Origin: Agaricus subrufescens
Lineage: Eukaryota; Basidiomycota; Agaricomycetes; Agaricales; Agaricaceae
Direction of reading: 5' to 3'
DNA length: 64,000 nucleotides
Assembly: GCA_029945375.1 (NCBI GenBank)
Contig: CM057058.1
Span: 3,410,001-3,474,000, forward strand
Below the pieces are notes generated by a model that ran no database searches, was not told the DNA's origin, and worked only from the letters and a program-made list of their open reading frames with translations. The translations under genes were made by a program, and so were the position numbers. Positions 33,252-45,035 of this stretch are shown here, one piece after another (within the stretch, counting starts at the first letter, position 1; every line of letters begins with the position of its first letter).

Positions 33252-34573
33252 CACTTGAATCCAGGTGGCGGGGGGAGCCGGAATGAGTGGTACGTCCAAG
33301 ATCTTCAAGTAGGACGTGGAGGTGGGAGTGGCAGACTGGAGCGGGACGAGTCCATTGGGGTCAAAGAGGCGGCGTACATGCCTAAGCACGCATGCAGATT
33401 CGGGTTTAGAAAGTACCCGGGAGGTGGCAATGAAGATGCCGGAAGCCGAGTCCACAGAAGATTCCAGAATGACCTCGGACTTGAGGTCATCCTTGAGGTG
33501 GCGGTTACACTCCCGGAGAACTTCGGGAGTGATATTAAGAGCACGGATCAAAGATCCGGCTGGTGGGTGGATAAGGACACCACGGCGCAAAGCGCCGTGG
33601 CTGGTGTGCTTGCCCTTGCATGCGGGAGCACGGCGGGACACAGCAGGGGCAGAGGAGGGAGCCGGGGCCTTGGGAAGAGATGGGACGGGGGCCGGCTTGG
33701 CCTTGAGATTGCTCTTGGAAGGTGCTCGAACAGCTGCGGGTGCAGCCGGGGCACGCTTTCCAGAAGCGGCTTGCTTGGGTGTGGACCCGGGTGACTGGAT
33801 CCGGACACATTTTGGGACTGGAGTGGCTACCTCGTCCTCGGCCATAGGAGACTGAGGGCGACTTGAGGGAACGACTGGGGTCGAAGGGGGGAGGGGGGTG
33901 GGAGGGCTTCCCGACTCAGGTGGGCGGCGGCGGTCCAGCTTGAGCGATAAGCATTGCGAGCGTGACCTTGAACGAGGTGTGGCCCGCCATGTTCTGAAAC
34001 TAAATTCTTGTGAGCGCTACTTCGCAAGATAATGAAAATAAGACGAAGAAGCTCGCTGGCATAGCCAACAAAGTTCTTGTTGGGGGAGGTGGTTTGCACA
34101 ATGTCAGCGGCTGTCGACAACATGCTAGCGAGGCAGTGTTTCTTTCCTGGCACCTGGGAAGGTGAGTAGAGAGAAGTGGCTCTTGAGGCGGTGGAGAGCC
34201 CTGGCGAATTGAGTAGATTCGTCAGATGTTCTGGTGTCATTCCCCTGCCCTGGCAAGAGGACGAGGGGGTGGGCGTTACTGGGGTGGTAGGGAGTGGAGG
34301 GGGTCATTGCGAGTGATGGCCTTTCCAAATTTTGCACGCATCTTCTCAGCGCGCGTCTTAGGCTTGGGCGGTGCATCGTCCTCGGCCATTATACGAGACG
34401 TGGACTCCTTGGCCTCCGCGAGAAGGCGTTCAAAGTCCGTGTCAGAGACAGCAGGGGCAGTGTCTTCAAACCAGTTGCCAGACGTGTCCATATCACTGCA
34501 TTTATTGCTACTCATAGCTCTTACACTGAGGCTTCCAAAAGAGGAAGGTAGTGGTTTGAGTTCAAGAAGCAAT
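33244..34573 (-). mobile_element. ORF1-only LINE-like element, 5' part (LINE-beta part 1)
   Basis: Minus-strand element starting at 34,573 with GCTTCTTGAACTCAAACC. ORF1 starts with MDTSGNWFEDTAPAVSDTD near 34,491 and is continued in three frame pieces: coiled region with RAEKMRAKFGK, SAADIVQTTSPNKNFVGYAS, a Pro/Ala/Lys-rich linker, INITPEVLRECNRHLKDDLK and ACVLRHVRRLFDPNGLVPLQ. It stops in PPATWIQVQRD at the border of P1. The remainder of this ORF1 is at 44,101-45,035 on the other strand. Confidence 0.8.
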
Positions 34574-36085
34574 GCTTCCTACATCGTCTCTCCCTGGTTC
34601 TACACCATTCCAAGCGTTCTATAAGCGAAAACCCGACGTTTCCCACCTCCGGGTATGGGGGTGCACTGCCTATGTGCATATACAGCAAGATAAATGCGAT
34701 TCTCTTCAGCCCCACTACGAAAAATGCGTTTTCATAGGCTATCCTACTGGCTACAAGGGCTGGAAGTTCTATAACCCAGTCACCAAGCGTTCAATCATCT
34801 CTGAAAGGGCTGAATTCGCTGAAAGGTACTTCCCTGGCACTTCTAGAGCTCAACTCGATGCTGTTCCATCATTTGCTAGCCCTCCCAGCTCACCCGAAAC
34901 TCCTATCGCTTCAGAGCCCTCTCCAGCGCTCCCCTCATCGCATTTTGGCTTCCCACCTCTCCAGGATGAAGGGGGTGGTATCTGGCCTCTCCCTGCACCA
35001 TCTCTGCTGCCTAGTTCGACTCCTGCAAGTGGTATTCCTCCTGAAGAGTCTAAAGCACCTCAGAATGCTCCTGAAGCTCCTGTGATTGCTCCTACATCTC
35101 CTGTGCTCGCTCCTGCATCCCCTGTCGCTCCCTCTCCACCTAGAACACCTCCACAATCTCCTGCACCGCTCCCTGTCACTCCTCCGACTGCTCCTGTGCC
35201 TGCTGAGCCTCCACGAGTCCCTAGGCGCACCAATCGAGTTAGACGACCCCCTGGTGAGTGGTGGAGGGTCAAAAACATCGACCTACCTGGAGACAATCCA
35301 GAACTTGAAGAAGAGGCCGCTTTTTTGGTTGACAGTGACTTCTGTGATGTAGAGTTTGCTGGAGTGGTTTCTAATGTGGATCCTCGCTCCTACAGGCTGG
35401 CTATGCAGTCTCCTGAGCGCTCTCACTGGCAGGACGCTTGTAACACCAAAATCTTCAATCTGGAGGCCAACAGGACCTGGGAACTCGTTGATTTGCCTCC
35501 TGGAAAGAAGGTAGTCAACTCTGGATGGGTATTCAAGGTTAAAAGGCATGCCGACGGCTCAATTGAGCGCTACCGGGCTCGCCTTGTTGCTAAAGGCTTC
35601 TCCCAGCGTCCAGGATTCGATTACACCGAGGTTTTTGCTCCTACATTCCGCCCTGCCTCCCTGCGCCTCATTGTAGCCTTAGCTGCAAGAGAAGGCTTCA
35701 AAATGCGCTCCGTTGACATCTCTTCTGCCTTTACCTATGGGGAACTCGAAGAGGAGATCTACATGAGACAACCAGAAGGCTACCACACTGGGGGACCTAA
35801 TATGGTCTTCAGGCTCCGAAAATTGCTCTATGGCCTTAAGCAGGCTGCCAGACAATGGAGCAAGAAGCTCAGAAGTGTCCTAGAGGGTATTGGCTACTCC
35901 AGACTTTGCTCCGACAACTCTATCTACATTTATTCCAAGGGAGACATCAAGGTCATAGTGCCTGTCTTCATTGATGATATAACTCTGGTGTCTAAAAGCG
36001 ATTGCTGCTGTCTCTGCTGCTGTCTCTGAGCTGTCTAGCCACTTCAAACTGCGAGATCTCGGGTCTACCACTCTGCTACTGGGTA
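34574..36085 (+). pseudogene. Copia-A pol, integrase end and reverse transcriptase
   Basis: A long frame (34,572-36,029) begins inside integrase (PTSSLPGSTPFQAFYKRKPD, the GKxP-like end), goes through a Pro-rich linker (residues 90-215) and then RT: ERYRARLVAKGFSQRPGFDY, VDISSAFTYGELEEEIYMRQ and PVFIDDITLVSKS with the FIDD active site. A small deletion after KSD shifts the frame. The segment ends at LLLG where LINE-delta's poly(A) end is inserted. Its N-terminal half is at 45,036-46,598 on the minus strand. Confidence 0.82.
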
Positions 36086-37679
36086 TTTTATTTTTTTATT
36101 TTTTTATTTTTTATAATCAACGGCACCTCTCGGTGGACCTTCTATTAATGCAGCTATACGACATCCAGTTAGATACTCCGGGCTTACTACACTAATAAGG
36201 ATGCCATAACACGTATCCTGGTGTGGCTGCTAAACACATACATGGAGTCAAACTATACATGGGTGGGGGAGAAACTGTATCTGCACGACGAGGTCAAGCG
36301 CATATGAGAAAAGAAAAAATTCAAAACATAAAAGAAAATGATGAAGCAGATCCTACCCCAAGCCGTGATGAGCCTTAGCTCAAGCCAACATCCTGAGGGG
36401 TCTCCACCCCGTATACACCAGCCTCCAACCAGCGGCTTCCAAAGTGAACAAAACAGCAAAGGAAAATGGTGGGCACGCATGCTGCAGCTCCCAAAGCTGG
36501 CCATGACAGTCAACTACTTCTTTGATGGGAACTGGCAACGGATCCAGTCCCAGTCGAAGCGGTTGTCCCAGAACGGACAAGACTTGTCCGTCATGGAGTG
36601 TGAGGTCTTGCTCTTCTTGGCAGTAGAGCAGTTCACGCAGTGGCGGTCGTTGGGATTCTTCTTCATCGCAATTGCGGCCTGAATGTGGGACTCCGCAGAG
36701 TGCGGTCCTGCGCAGTGTGGGCATCGGATACCTTTAGATCGGCATACCTCAGCATGGTGGCCCCAACACTGGCAGCGAGTGCACAGCGCTGAGCTGGGCC
36801 AGGGTGCAGCTCCCCGGATCTGACAGTTCCACCTGCCTATGAGGACGTGCTTACCAATGTAGTTGCAGGCCGTATGGCCCGAGATGGAATCTGAAATATC
36901 AAGCCAAGCGACACAAGTGTCCGCATGGCGTGATGTCCTCATGAAGTGGATGGCGTGCTTGAGGTGACGTGACAAAGCGTGACCTACAGGGGAGTTATGC
37001 ATAGCAGCAGTGAAGGCATTGCATTGCGCATGAATCCAGGTGGCAGGGGGAGCTGGAACAAGTGGTACATCGATTATCTTCAAGTACAATGTGGAGGAGG
37101 GGGTGGAGGCCTGAAGCAGGACAAGGCCATTGGGGTCGACAAGGCGGCGGATGTGCCTAAGGACGCACGCAAACTCGGGGTGGGAGAGGACTCGGGAAGT
37201 GGCAATAAAGATGCCAGTAGCCATGTCAGAGGAAGATTCTAGAATGACCTTGGCTTTGAGATCGTCCTTGAGGTGGTGATTGCACTCCCTAAGAACTTTG
37301 GGAGTGATATTAATAGCTCAGATACTAGATCTGGCCGGGGGAGTGATGTGGACGCCTCGCCTTGAGACGCCATGAGTTGTATGCTTGCCCTTGCGCGCTG
37401 GGGCATGCTTGGACACAGCAGGAGCAGTGGCTGGGGAAGGGGCCTTGGGGGAGGAGGGAATGGAGGCCGGCTTTGCCTTGAGGATGCTCTTCGGAGGTGC
37501 TCGGACAGGTGTGGGAGCAGCCAGGGCATGCTTCCGAGAAGCAGCGGACTTAGGAGTGGGGCCAGGTGGGGATTGGACCCAGACTTTCTTTGGCTGCAGC
37601 GCAGCAGCCTCATGTTCAACCTCGGCCATTGGGGACCAGGGTCTAGAGGGAGTGGTCGGAGCAGGAGGGGGAAGGTGTC
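36086..37679 (-). mobile_element. ORF1-only LINE-like element, 5'-truncated (LINE-delta)
   Basis: A T-rich tract at 36,090-36,110 on the plus strand is the A-rich tail of a minus-strand element ending GGTCCACCGAGAGGTGCCG, TTGATTATAAAA. ORF1 (37,650-36,514, one frame break) has the linker PKSILKAKPASIPS, INITPKVLRECNHHLKDDLK and a zinc-knuckle region ALCTRCQCWGHHAEVCRSKG followed by CPFWDNRFDWDWIRCQFPSK. About 430 bp of 3' UTR follow directly, and no endonuclease or RT is present. It is inserted into Copia-A RT, and its 5' end abuts a Copia LTR. Confidence 0.78.
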
Positions 37680-37973
37680 GGAGGTAGAATGTAGCGCGTG
37701 CGGAGATGGTTCTAATGGTGGTAGTCACAAGTGAATTGGATAAGAATTGATTAAGCAATCCTGTGAACAAGTCTAAGAAGCTATCTATGAATATACAGAA
37801 CTCTATACTCACCTGTGAACAAGTCTAAGAAGCTAAAGGCTTCTAGAGCGTTCACAGACAAGTTCAACATGTGCTTACTAATATATCACATGATCAGAAA
37901 GTCGTACCATCTCTAAGTCCATATACAAGACTGTTGGGGCACTCTAACACAAGACTGCTGGGGCAGTCTAACA
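37680..37973 (-). repeat. Copia 3' LTR (minus strand)
   Basis: Starts TGTTAGACTGCCCCAGCAG at 37,973 next to the polypurine tract AAGGGGGTG, and corresponds to the plus-strand LTR at 63,668-63,965. It contains two copies of AGCTTCTTAGACTTGTTCAC. The last four bases of the LTR are missing at the junction with LINE-delta. Confidence 0.85.
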
Positions 37974-39066
37974 CACCCCCTTGATCCAACCAGTCCATAC
38001 TAAGCTCCAAGTCCTAACAACGGCACAGCAAAGTCAACAACTTTCCTTGATACAGCCTTAGTTAGGATGTCTGCAACTTGCTGGTCAGTGGATACATAGA
38101 GAGGATCAATGACTCCATCTTCTACAGCCTCATGGAGCCAATAAAAGTGAAGATCTAGGTGTTTCATGCGCCCGTGGTGCTCAGGATTCTTGGCTACACT
38201 GATACCAGACTTGTTATCCACAAAAAGCATTGAGGGAAGTGTCTGGTGATAGCCAAACTCTGTCAGAATGTTCCTAGTCCACTTGATCTCCTTTCCAGCT
38301 TCGACGGCAGCAACAAATTCAGCCTCAGTACTTGAGAGAGTCACAAAGGGCTGACACTTTGAGGACCATCCTACAGCAGCTCCAGACACTAGAGTCACAT
38401 ATCCACCTGTAGCTCGACCTGTAGCCTTGCAGCCACCATGGGAAGCGTCAGAATAGGTGGTGAACAGCTCTCCAGAGTTACTACCTCGGTAGACAAGCTG
38501 GTAGTGTATTGTGCCCTTCAAATAGCAAAGTAAATGCTTTACAGCAAGCCAATGAGCAGGAGCAGGATTGTGGTTGAATCTCCCAAGGTAGGAGACAGCA
38601 TAGGCAATGTCAGGACGAGTCATGGTGGCTAGATACTGCAGGGCACCTACAGCAGAGAGATAGGGAACTGATTTCATCTCAGCCTGCTCCTTGAGAGAGG
38701 GCACAATGTCTGAGAGCTCAGATCCAGGAGGTAGAGGGGTGGAAAGGGAGTTAGAATCATCCATATTGAACCATTCTAGGAGCTCCTTGATGTAGTGCTC
38801 TTGGGAGAGGGAGATGGAACGCTTAGAGCGATCCTGCTTCACCTGAATGCCCAGCAGAAGAGTGGTAGAGCCTAGATCTCGCAGTTTGAAGTGCCGAGAC
38901 AGCTCCGAGACAGCAGAGGCCATAGCTGCATCGCTTTTAGACACTAGGGTAATGTCATCAATGAAGACAGGCACTATGACCTTGATGTCTCCCTTGGAAT
39001 AGATGTAGATGGAGTTGTCAGAGCGAAGTCTGGAGTAGCCAATACCCTCTAGAACACTTCAGAGCT
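37974..39066 (-). pseudogene. Copia-B pol C-terminal half (RT end and RNase H)
   Basis: A frame of 324 codons (38,974-38,000), open upstream to about 39,060, carries VIVPVFIDDITLVSKSDAAM (RT active site), LRDLGSTTLLLGIQVKQD, then YLSAVGALQYLATMTRPDIA and RNase H with FTTYSDASHGGCKATGRA, LSSTEAEFVAAVEAGKEIKW and DNKSGISVAKNPEHHGRMKH. It ends GLGA with a normal stop. This segment is well preserved; the element is truncated upstream by LINE-gamma. Confidence 0.85.
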
Positions 39067-39540
39067 TCTTTTTTTTTCTTTTTTTCTTTGTAATCAATGG
39101 CACCTCTCGGTGGACCTTTTATTAATGTAGCTATACAACATCCAGTTAGATACTCCAGGCTTACTACACTAATATGGATGCCATAACGCATATCCAATAT
39201 GGGCCCCCAGACCACTACAAAATCAAACACTTACATGTGGAGGGAAAGAAACATATCTGCGCGATGAGGTCAAGCACTCAAAGAACCCGAACCAGCAAAC
39301 ACACATAACACAAATGAAAATAAAATGATGAAGCGAATCTTACCCCAGACCGTGACGAGCCTTAGCTCAAGCCAACATCCCCAGGGGTCTCCACCCCATA
39401 TACACCAGCCTCTGACCAGCGGTTTCCAAAGCAAATGAAATAGCGAGGGAAGATGGTGGGTGCGCATGCTGCAGCTCCCGAAAGTGACCATGACAGCCTC
39501 TTACTTCTTCAATGGGAACTGGCGTCGAATCCAGTCCCAG
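39067..39540 (-). mobile_element. LINE-like 3' end (LINE-gamma): ORF1 tail, 3' UTR and A-rich tail
   Basis: T-rich tract 39,067-39,090 followed by GTAATCAATGGCACCTCTCG on the plus strand is the tail of a minus-strand element of the same family as LINE-beta and LINE-delta. Only the last residues of ORF1 (WDWIRRQFPLKK-like, 39,540-39,505) remain; upstream it is cut by the Gypsy-2 type LTR. Confidence 0.72.
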
Positions 39541-40882
39541 TGAAGAGACTAGATTGGTGTAAATGTGGAAAATAAAATATAAAAAAATATAAAATTGAAT
39601 GCAAATGCAACCCTTTGAATTATGCCAAGTCTCAAGTGCGGTTCATGGGGAGAATAAATCAGAAAGAAAGTGAAAGTAAGAGTCTCAATTAAGTATTAAA
39701 TGAAAATAGGGGTAGAATAGAAATGTGAAACAAGTCTCAACTGAATAGAGACCTCTTCCAGACCTATGCTGTTTCGATTAGAACCTTTGTGACAAGTGGC
39801 TAAGCTCGTGACAACTGTCCTCAATAGGATGGGTTAGACACCTATCTAGGAGGGGTAGCGAGTCCACCCTAGTGATGCCTCAACAAACTCAGAGAGCCTT
39901 GACCTGCCTTCGCGCTTCGAGACAGACTGCAAGACAAGTTGAGCTAGCACTGAATGCTATTGCGATCCTATTAGACCAGTGAAGATACTCTCTTGAGCAG
40001 AACACAAGACCTTCCGAGTCGAGAAAGAACTTAAGAAATGCTTAGAACACTGCGAAGTTTAACCAAACTCGATTTCACTCGCACAGCGCTTGGGCAAAGA
40101 TTTCATTCCGAACCTCGTCCTTGACTGGTGACTATATACGATACACAATAAAAAACTGAGACAAAATAAACAAATATGAAACAGATAACCAAGTCCGTAT
40201 CCAGCACTGAATGGGTATAGTCTCCTCGACTCATCTTTCTCCACCAATCAACAGTCTCGACTATTCAGTCTCCTCAACCAAACATTGCACTTGTCTAATC
40301 TCCTGCTCCTCATTGGCTAACGAGCTTCCAACCCTAAACCCTAGTCTAGAAACTCTCGAGGCACATCCCCCACTGATTATCCCGTCGATAAGATGTCCTC
40401 GATTAGACTATGCTTCTATCTCACCTTTAGTTGCTTCAAGATTATCACTATTACCGCCTGATCCAGAGTCTCGACCGACAATTCCAACAGTCTCACTTCA
40501 GGTTAATTCAGTCTCGACATGTGTAAGTCGTCTACTTCCTAGCCCTTTCCTTATTAGGCAGGTAGTAGTTATATATTCGGTTTAGCATAAGGTCCACTGA
40601 AGGAACTGCGTTCCGCTAAGTCCTCAAGCCATCCCATAGCCAGCCTCGAGACTTCCGTTTTAAAGTCCTCAAACGCGATTATATTTCCCCTAGCAGTACA
40701 GTTTTCCTGCTAGGAATTGCAGATGCAATCTCGACTGTCCCCTAGGTCAACCTCTCTTCACACATGTCCTCAACTGAGATTATCTCTAACTGGGTGATCA
40801 ATTGTTCATTCTCAAACTTAATACATACACCTAACTGCATTAAATGTATATTTTCATGCGTAAAACGGCTGGGGCTGTAACA
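39541..40882 (-). repeat. Gypsy-2 type LTR, minus orientation, 1,342 bp
   Basis: Reverse-complement relative of the LTR at 17,442-18,797, from TGTTACAGCCCCAGCCG at 40,882 to CTCTTCA at 39,541. A polypurine tract (GTGGGGGGGAGA) lies just beyond 40,882, so this is a 3' LTR. Undoing the inversion puts it in the same orientation as the other LTR. Confidence 0.82.
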
Positions 40883-41267
40883 TCTCCCCCCCACTATGAA
40901 ACAACTGTCCTCAGTCATACCAGACTCCATCTCGGAACTAAACTGATCATCCCCAACGTCTGGCTGGACTTCAATTTCACCCCTCGATGAGCACTCACCC
41001 TTGGCAGTGGTGGATCTCCCACTCCAGACATCACTGGCGGCTATTAATATCACTACCGCCTTGTTCTCCCAGAATGGCGATTGCCGTGCTTCTTTTCTGA
41101 TCACCCCAGACCATGCGTTACTAAATTTAGCGCGATCTTCCGATCACTTTCCAAAGGTGAGGTTTAAACTTCCTCAACTTCTTTTTTATTTCGCTGACCC
41201 TGCCTCATTTTTTCTTTGGGGCGTCATCAGCCAATGGCTCATTCCGCGCTACCACTGCTGACATAGT
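40883..41267 (-). other. Gypsy-2 internal 3' region with polypurine tract
   Basis: CpG-containing sequence between the LTR and the first part of gene X. In element orientation it ends with the polypurine tract. A minus-strand frame of 120 codons (41,104-40,742) crosses into the LTR and is probably not a gene. It should contain the promoter or 5' end of antisense gene X. Confidence 0.45.
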
Positions 41268-41607
41268 GTGTTGGCGCGATCTAGTGAGTCTTGCCTTTCT
41301 CGTCTCCACCCTGTGGATCTTGACCTCGTTGCTAATAGGGTATCTTCAACCGACGCCAAGCTCTGGCCCCCATTAAAAGCGGACCTTGCCCCCCCACTTC
41401 AGTTTCTTTCTCCCCATCATGTCCTCCTCGCCTCCCCAGCTGCCCCCGAGATAGGCATCGCCACTATCCTCGACAAGGCGGAATGGGGTGCGCATTTTCC
41501 GTCCAACGTCCTTCTCCGGCATTCCAAGCATTTTCGCGCTCTGCTGGCCTACCAAAAGATTCAGCAGCCGGCGGAATCGTTGTCCACATCTCCATCCAAC
41601 ACTCCGC
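41268..41607 (+). pseudogene. Antisense gene X, 5' part separated from the rest
   Basis: An open frame with ANRVSSTDAKLWPPLKADLA, GIATILDKAEWGAHFPSNVL and HFRALLAYQKIQQPAESL ends at P2 in SPSNTP. If P2 and one 8-bp flank are left out, the frame continues without a stop into the minus strand at 30,527 (TILPTSPSAIHPLSTPLVPS). The start codon is not certain. Confidence 0.6.
41600..41607 (+). repeat. 8-bp flank of P2, left: CACTCCGC
   Basis: Reverse complement of the left flank of P1. Confidence 0.85.
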
Positions 41608-44100
41608 GAGGGGTAGCTAGCACTTTATTCATAATACGGTAAATTAAAGATCTTCAGTAATTTTGAGTAATGTCTGTCTGGGGTCATTTTCCCATAAACC
41701 ATTCATCTCTTCCCACGGAGCTTTCATTATTATTATTATTATTTTTCATTAATATTATCTCATTCATTGCATATCGCCATACATATTACCCATCATTTCA
41801 TCATTTCGGGTTATTAATAGGTAACAGTTACGGATTTAGGTATTATCTGCCCGTCAATTGTTAATATTTTTAGCCATTATCAAGGTCATCAACAATTCAT
41901 CAGTTTACTATTGCTGCTCTCAATTGTTGAAAGTCACAGCTGGCTCACTGTTATGAAACTTAAATATAATGTAATATGTTACATGCTAATAAGTATGTGC
42001 GTAATATTGTAATATAAGGATATGTTGTTAGCAATGTGAGCGCATTTGCTCTCCCGAATGAAATGCATCGATGGAAAGCCCTCTGTTAAGCGCTTTCTTT
42101 CAACGATTGTACTTGCGCAATATTTGGTCAAGAAGAGTTTGAGCTCATCTCCTGGTATAAAAGGAGTTAGAGTTCCCGGCTGCCCCACACACATTAAGTG
42201 AGCACAAAGCCATGCAGAAGGGCTTTTAACGAATGTAGTTTGGCAGCCTTCGTGCGAAATATCCACCGGCACTTGATGATCAAAAGCAGCCAGTAGTAAG
42301 CGCGACCCGGCAAACCGGGTTACGAGATGCATATCGCCGAAAGCTCTTTAAGGGCTTCAACGAGTATAGTATCATAGTATTCAATAGGGAATGAGAAAGC
42401 CAGGCACCACATCTGCAAACAGAGAGACTTACAGGCTAGACACTGAATGCAATAACACTGTGCACAGGTAGTGATCCATTACTTCCCTATCCAAACAGCA
42501 TGTATCACTCACTGAGCAGAAGAATACCTAGAAGTTATCAATTTCAGTATTTTGGCGAGTAAAAATAGCTGGAGTTACCATCAATATTTTCTTTCTATAA
42601 TATCTTCAATAAATACATGAAGAGTGTGCGCTAAATGTCCCTATCAAATGCAAAAGACCCCTTGTCAATTGAGTAAGAAGTGAGGGAGATACATGTAAAA
42701 AAGCGACTAAGACATGAATAGTACATGTATATGCTATTAGTTCTTTGCTTTATTTCATGCTCTTCCTCCTTTTGAACGCTTTTTTAGGTTTATCTACCTC
42801 AATTCCTTCTCAATTGACAAGGGATCTTTTGCATTTGATAGGGACATTTAGTAGCTACTCTTCCATGTATTAATTGAAAGATATTATAGAAGAAATGTGT
42901 GGATAAACTGTATTTTTTACCATAAAAATGCAAATTATTGTTTAGCTTCTAGAGCAATATTCTTCTGCTCAATCCGTGAGATGTTACATGCAATATTTGG
43001 ATAGAAATGTACAGTTACTGCCTACAATGTATAGTGGTATTGCATTCAATATCTAGCCTGCTATAGAGTGATCTCTCTCTGTTTCTACCCAAAGTGTAAT
43101 TTGATTATAACTTTCCCATTTCCTATTGTAATACTATGATACTATACTCGTTGGAAAGCCCTTTGCAAGGGCCTTCTAACGATATACATTTCATGTATAT
43201 TAGCTGCCGGGTGCGCTCACTGCAGCCTTTTTGTCATCAAAGTGTAATTGGATCATATCTCTTCTATTTCCTTTTGAAAAGCTGCAAAACTGGATTCGTT
43301 AAAGGCCCTCCTGCATGGCTCTGTGCCCGTGCAATATTGTCCAGAACAGCCAGGAACTGCACCCACCGCAGCTCCTTTTATTCCACAAATTTGAGCAGCT
43401 CATATCCTTCCCATTTCTTGACCAAATATTGCGCAAGTACATTCGTTGGAAAGCCCCTAATAAGGGCTTTCCATCGATGCGCATTTCATTCAGGGGAATC
43501 CAGAAATGCGCTCACAGCAGCCCTTTTTGTGCCCTGGAAAAGCGCTGCCATATCAGGCAATATGCTGCTCAGTACCACATAATATTGCATACATATAGAC
43601 ATATTATCTATATTACATTATATTCAAAGTTTCATAACAATTGAGCCAGCCAATGACCAGCAATTGAGCAACCATTTATTGCACTACCACTCTGATGGGA
43701 CTGATGGGATTGTTGATGGAATCACTGATGGGATTGTTGATGGAGCAGAGTGATGGTGATGTGGTAAAATGATGTATTGATGAACAAGATTGATGCCTAG
43801 ATTAGCTTTCTTGATGGCCTGATTGCTCATTGATGGCCAGAAGAATGATGGGGAAAATGATGGGTAATGAAATGAAAATGGTTATGAAGATATGCAATGA
43901 ATGAAGATGTCTATTGAAACAATGAAGAAATAGTTAGTGAAGATATGCACGTAATGAAGAAATCCATGGTCATATATAATGAATGAAGATTTTATGGGAA
44001 GAGTGGTTGGATAGTTATGATAATGAAAGGTTATCAGGAATTATGAAGATGGCATCTTTGGATACACCCAATAATTATGAATAAAGTGCTAGCTACCCCT
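41608..44100. mobile_element. Palindromic foldback element P2, 2,493 bp
   Basis: Second copy of the P1 family. Both ends read (G)AGGGGTAGCTAGCAC inward, unlike the CACTAG ends of P1. The spacer (about 42,675-42,790) is the reverse complement of the P1 spacer. The right arm (42,790-44,100) is nearly identical to P1; the left arm (41,608-42,675) has lost about 200 bp in many small deletions and contains a TTATTATTATT run. Confidence 0.85.
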
Positions 44101-44108
44101 CAGCGCGA
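44101..44108 (+). repeat. 8-bp flank of P2, right: CAGCGCGA
   Basis: Reverse complement of the right flank of P1; lies in ORF1 of LINE-beta part 2. Confidence 0.85.
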
Positions 44109-45035
44109 GGCGTTCACCATCGCGTTGCACAACTTGCCTGTAGGTAAACCTTTATCTGCACACATCAAGCACGCCGTCCGTTTCATGCGGACATCACGTA
44201 AGTCGGACACTTGCATAGCTTGGGTTGACATTGCAGACTCCGTCTTGGGCCGCACAGCCAGGGACTTCATTGGTAAGCACATTTTCATTGGCGGGCAAAA
44301 TTGTCAATCCACGGCGCTGCCCTGCAGCCCAGCTCTGCCCTCTGCACTCGGTGCCAGAGGTGGGGCCACCATGCTGATGTATGCCGCTCCAAGGGCATAC
44401 GCTGCCCTCACTGCGCAGGCCTGCATTCGGCCGACTCGCATATCCAGGTGTCCATAGCGATGAAAAGGAATCCAGACGACTGCCACTGCGCCAACTGCTC
44501 TGCAGCAAAGAAGAAGAACTCGGCGCACTCCACAACGGACACTTCGTGTCCGTTCTGGAATAATCGCTTTGATCGGGATTGGCTCCGCCGCCAGTTCCCA
44601 TCCAAGAAGTAATAGGAGTCACATCTTATTTCGGGAGCACGCGTTGTTCGGTACCCATCATTCCCCTTCACTATCTCGTCTGCGATCGTGAACCGGCCTG
44701 TCTAGAAAATTGGGGCTGTATCCAAGTTTATATGTAGGTGATCTGTGTTTGTTTGAGCCACGGCTCGCTTCGCTTGCCTTATTATGTATGGACTTATCAT
44801 TTCTTTTTCCTTTATGATTTGTTTCTCTTTTCTCTCCTCGAGGCAATGATCTTTCCGCCAGATACGTTTAACTTTTTGTTGTTTGGGGCTTAATGTTTTT
44901 CAACTTTGGATACGCGTCATGGCATCCGTATTGTTGTAGTATGCCCAGATTATCTACCTGGATGTTGTATAGCTACTTGAATAGAAGGTCCACCGAGAGG
45001 TGCCGTTGATACAAAAAAAAAAAAAAAAAAAACAA
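44101..45035 (+). mobile_element. ORF1-only LINE-like element, 3' part (LINE-beta part 2)
   Basis: ORF1 resumes exactly where LINE-beta part 1 stops: REAFTIALHNLPVGKPLSAH, then CIAWVDIADSVLGRTARDF, a one-base frame change at about 44,310 and the zinc-knuckle region ALCTRCQRWGHHADVCRSKG, ending with NRFDRDWLRRQFPSKK at 44,612. A 400-bp 3' UTR ends GGTCCACCGAGAGGTGCCG, TTGATAC and about 20 A (45,012-45,032). There is no RT. The tail is followed by Copia-A. Confidence 0.8.

Noticed and set aside
36086..36112. T-rich tract as a transcription terminator
   Set aside because: It is the A-rich tail of a minus-strand LINE, as shown by the shared 3' sequence next to it.
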